DNA from: a bacterium
GTDB lineage: Bacteria; UBP18; UBA7526
Assembly (NCBI GenBank): GCA_030619985.1
Contig: JAUXAI010000029.1
Coordinates: forward strand, 1-14,513
Direction: 5' to 3'
DNA length: 14,513 nucleotides
The notes beneath the pieces were generated by a model that saw nothing but the letters and a program-made list of their open reading frames with translations, was not told where the DNA came from and did not search any database. Each line of letters begins with the position of its first letter. Position 1 is the stretch's first letter. Positions 13,091 through 14,513 of this stretch are shown here, piece by piece. Position numbers and translations under genes: made by a program.

Positions 13091-13717
13091 TCAACGAGAA
13101 TAATATTCCACAATGAGCTGTTCCTGGATGGGAAGACCTATCTCTTCCTTTTTGGGTAATCTTACTACCTTCCCTTTGAAGTTCTCCTGGTCTATCTCAA
13201 GCCAGGGGACTTTCTCCCTATCCTGGGAAAGCTTCATAGCCTCTCTTATTCCTACTATCTCCTTACTCGAGGCCTTGAGAGAGACCTCGTCCCCCACCTT
13301 ACAGGAATAGGAAGGGATATTCACCTTCTTACCATTGACCAAGAAATGGCCATGGCGCACCAATTGGCGGGCGCTGGCTCTGGTGAGAGAGAATCCCAGT
13401 CTAAAAACGATGTTATCGAGCCTCCTTTCTAAGAGCAGAAGAAGATTCTCACCCGTCATTCCCTTAAGCCTCTTGGCCTCTACGAAATATTTTCTGAACT
13501 GCCTCTCCAGTATCCCGTAGATCTTCTTCACCTTCTGCTTCTCCCGCAGTTGGAGTCCATAGGCAGATAATTTCTTAGGAACCTTTCCATGTTCCCCAGG
13601 TCTATAGTCCTTCCGGGCCAGGGCACACTTCTCGCTATAGCATCTCTTCCCTTTTAAGAATAGCTTCATCCTTTCTTGACGGCATAGCTTACAACTCGGC
13701 CCAATTAATCTCGCCAT
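13091..13717 (-). CDS. rpsD: 30S ribosomal protein S4 (zinc-binding form)
   Basis: A primary 16S rRNA-binding protein of 208 residues. The N-terminus has C9-x2-C12-x13-C26-x4-C31, the four-cysteine zinc site of the 'C+' form known from Thermus S4. The S4 RNA-binding domain follows (about 95-160: [32 protein letters not shown] in two runs). The C-terminus ends [12 protein letters not shown] as usual. The ATG at 13717 shares one base with the rpsK stop (TAATG), with AGGAGG upstream. Its place before rpoA is the common one; S4 is the classical translational autoregulator of this operon in E. coli, though I cannot show that here. Confidence 0.97.
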   Translation of the reverse strand: MARLIGPSCKLCRQERMKLFLKGKRCYSEKCALARKDYRPGEHGKVPKKLSAYGLQLREKQKVKKIYGILERQFRKYFVEAKRLKGMTGENLLLLLERRLDNIVFRLGFSLTRASARQLVRHGHFLVNGKKVNIPSYSCKVGDEVSLKASSKEIVGIREAMKLSQDREKVPWLEIDQENFKGKVVRLPKKEEIGLPIQEQLIVEYYSR

Positions 13718-14094
13718 TAGACTCTCCTCCTCTTCCTAGGGCGGCAACCATTGTGGGGAATAGGAGTGACATCCTTTATGGCAGTAATGGAAAGTCCCAC
13801 CGCCTGGAGGGAGCGGATGGCCGTCTCCCTTCCCGAACCTGGTCCTTTGACATAGACCGCCACTTCCTTCAAACCTTTTTCCATGGCTTTCTTTGCCGAG
13901 TTCTCAGCTATTAGCCCAGCAGCAAAAGGAGTAGACTTCCTAGTTCCCTTAAACCCCAGACTACCTGCAGATGCCCAAGAGATGACATTTCCCTGAGTAT
14001 CAGTAATGGTAACGATGGTATTATTGAAAGTAGCCTGGATATGGGCAATCCCTTTCTCTACCCCTCTCTTTTGGGTTTTCTTCTCCTGAATCAC
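13717..14094 (-). CDS. rpsK: 30S ribosomal protein S11
   Basis: A small-subunit platform protein of 125 residues. Typical uS11 blocks are present: [18 protein letters not shown] (15-32), [16 protein letters not shown] (35-50), [11 protein letters not shown] and the conserved end [18 protein letters not shown]. The start is GTG 14094, which overlaps the rpsM stop as GTGA; no in-frame ATG precedes the conserved region closely. Its 3' end overlaps rpsD by one base. Tight overlaps on both sides imply translational coupling. Confidence 0.97.
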   Translation of the reverse strand: MIQEKKTQKRGVEKGIAHIQATFNNTIVTITDTQGNVISWASAGSLGFKGTRKSTPFAAGLIAENSAKKAMEKGLKEVAVYVKGPGSGRETAIRSLQAVGLSITAIKDVTPIPHNGCRPRKRRRV

Positions 14095-14498
14095 TTCTTC
14101 CTCTCCTCTCTCAGGGTCATTCTCTTCGTTTTCTCCCTAACGACGCCCACTGTCTTGCGTGGCCCCTTCCTTGTCCGAGCATTGGAGTGTGTCCTCTGCC
14201 CTCTCACCGGTAGGCCCTTCCTATGCCTCAGGCCCCGATAGCTCCCGATCTCTATGAGCCTCTTAATATTCTGGGCAACCTCGGTCCTCAGATCTCCCTC
14301 TACCCTATGTTCCTTGCTGACCACAGCGTTCAGCTTTCCTACCTCCTCCTCTGTCAGATCCTTCACCCTGGTATTTGGATGGACATTGGCAGTTGATAGA
14401 ATCTTGTTGGCTAAGGTTCTTCCTACGCCATAGATATAGGTGAGGGCGATCTCTATCCTCTTATCCCGCGGTAAATCAACTCCTGCTACCCTTGCCAT
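14091..14498 (-). CDS. rpsM: 30S ribosomal protein S13
   Basis: A small-subunit head protein of 135 residues that contacts tRNA and 50S bridges. uS13 blocks: [21 protein letters not shown] (read in two parts, 1-10 and 11-21), [11 protein letters not shown] (24-34), [19 protein letters not shown] (87-105) and [13 protein letters not shown] (108-120). The C-terminal basic tail is about ten residues longer than in E. coli. ATG 14498 has AAAGGAG upstream. It is the first gene seen of the operon; its promoter lies beyond the right edge. Only 15 nt of non-coding sequence remain to the window end, beginning with a possible TGA stop of the preceding gene. Confidence 0.97.
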   Translation of the reverse strand: MARVAGVDLPRDKRIEIALTYIYGVGRTLANKILSTANVHPNTRVKDLTEEEVGKLNAVVSKEHRVEGDLRTEVAQNIKRLIEIGSYRGLRHRKGLPVRGQRTHSNARTRKGPRKTVGVVREKTKRMTLREERKK

Positions 14499-14513
14499 AC
14501 ATTTCTCCTTTCA

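Overview
This window is a contiguous piece of bacterial chromosome in which every supported gene lies on the minus strand, so transcription runs from high to low coordinates. The gene order rpsM-rpsK-rpsD-rpoA-rplQ is the normal bacterial end of the ribosomal 'alpha' operon. Metabolism points to a strict or facultative anaerobe: a cysteine-type molybdopterin formate dehydrogenase with Fe-S and flavin partner subunits, a formate/nitrite-family channel, Mo-cofactor genes, and an IscR-like Fe-S regulator. No rRNA or other lineage marker that I can read precisely is present, so I give no phylum.

Layout from right to left, in the direction of transcription. (1) 14498-11361: rpsM, rpsK, rpsD, rpoA and rplQ, ending at a strong palindromic terminator (11297-11326). 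Two spacers, rpsD-rpoA and rpoA-rplQ, are filled with inverted-repeat elements. (2) 11285-10077: a membrane-anchored M23 murein endopeptidase that starts just after that terminator. (3) 9992-5068: a formate operon with a near-consensus sigma-70 promoter (TTGACA/17/TATACT), made of fdhA, an Fe-S subunit like HydB, an FAD/NAD(P)/2Fe-2S subunit like HydG and a formate/nitrite channel, closed by an intrinsic terminator. The first three genes overlap by 4 nt each. (4) 4899-4315: mobA, with short tandem repeats upstream. (5) 4293-1: an Rrf2-led operon with a consensus promoter (TTGACT/17/TATAAT) and an IscR-type-1-like box over its -35. It holds rrf2, an aldo/keto reductase, a CDF metal exporter, a MOSC protein, nadA and a truncated ThiF/HesA-family E1-like gene that runs off the left edge.

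The parts fit together. MobA, the MOSC protein and possibly the ThiF-family enzyme would supply or modify molybdenum cofactor for FdhA. The Rrf2 regulator would match expression of its operon, which includes the [4Fe-4S] enzyme NadA, to Fe-S status. The formate channel would move the substrate or product of the dehydrogenase.

The least ordinary things seen are: (a) nearly identical 32-nt palindromic elements inserted in the same frame in two unrelated adjacent genes, with a relative of the palindrome in the rpoA-rplQ spacer; (b) nadA, whose reading frame has no ATG, GTG or TTG upstream of its essential N-terminal motif but has an AUA codon 7 nt after a GGAGG; (c) the IscR-like operator over the rrf2 promoter; (d) an inverted repeat that could mask the rplQ ribosome-binding site. 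I found no CRISPR, tRNA, rRNA, IS transposase, toxin-antitoxin or recognised defence system.
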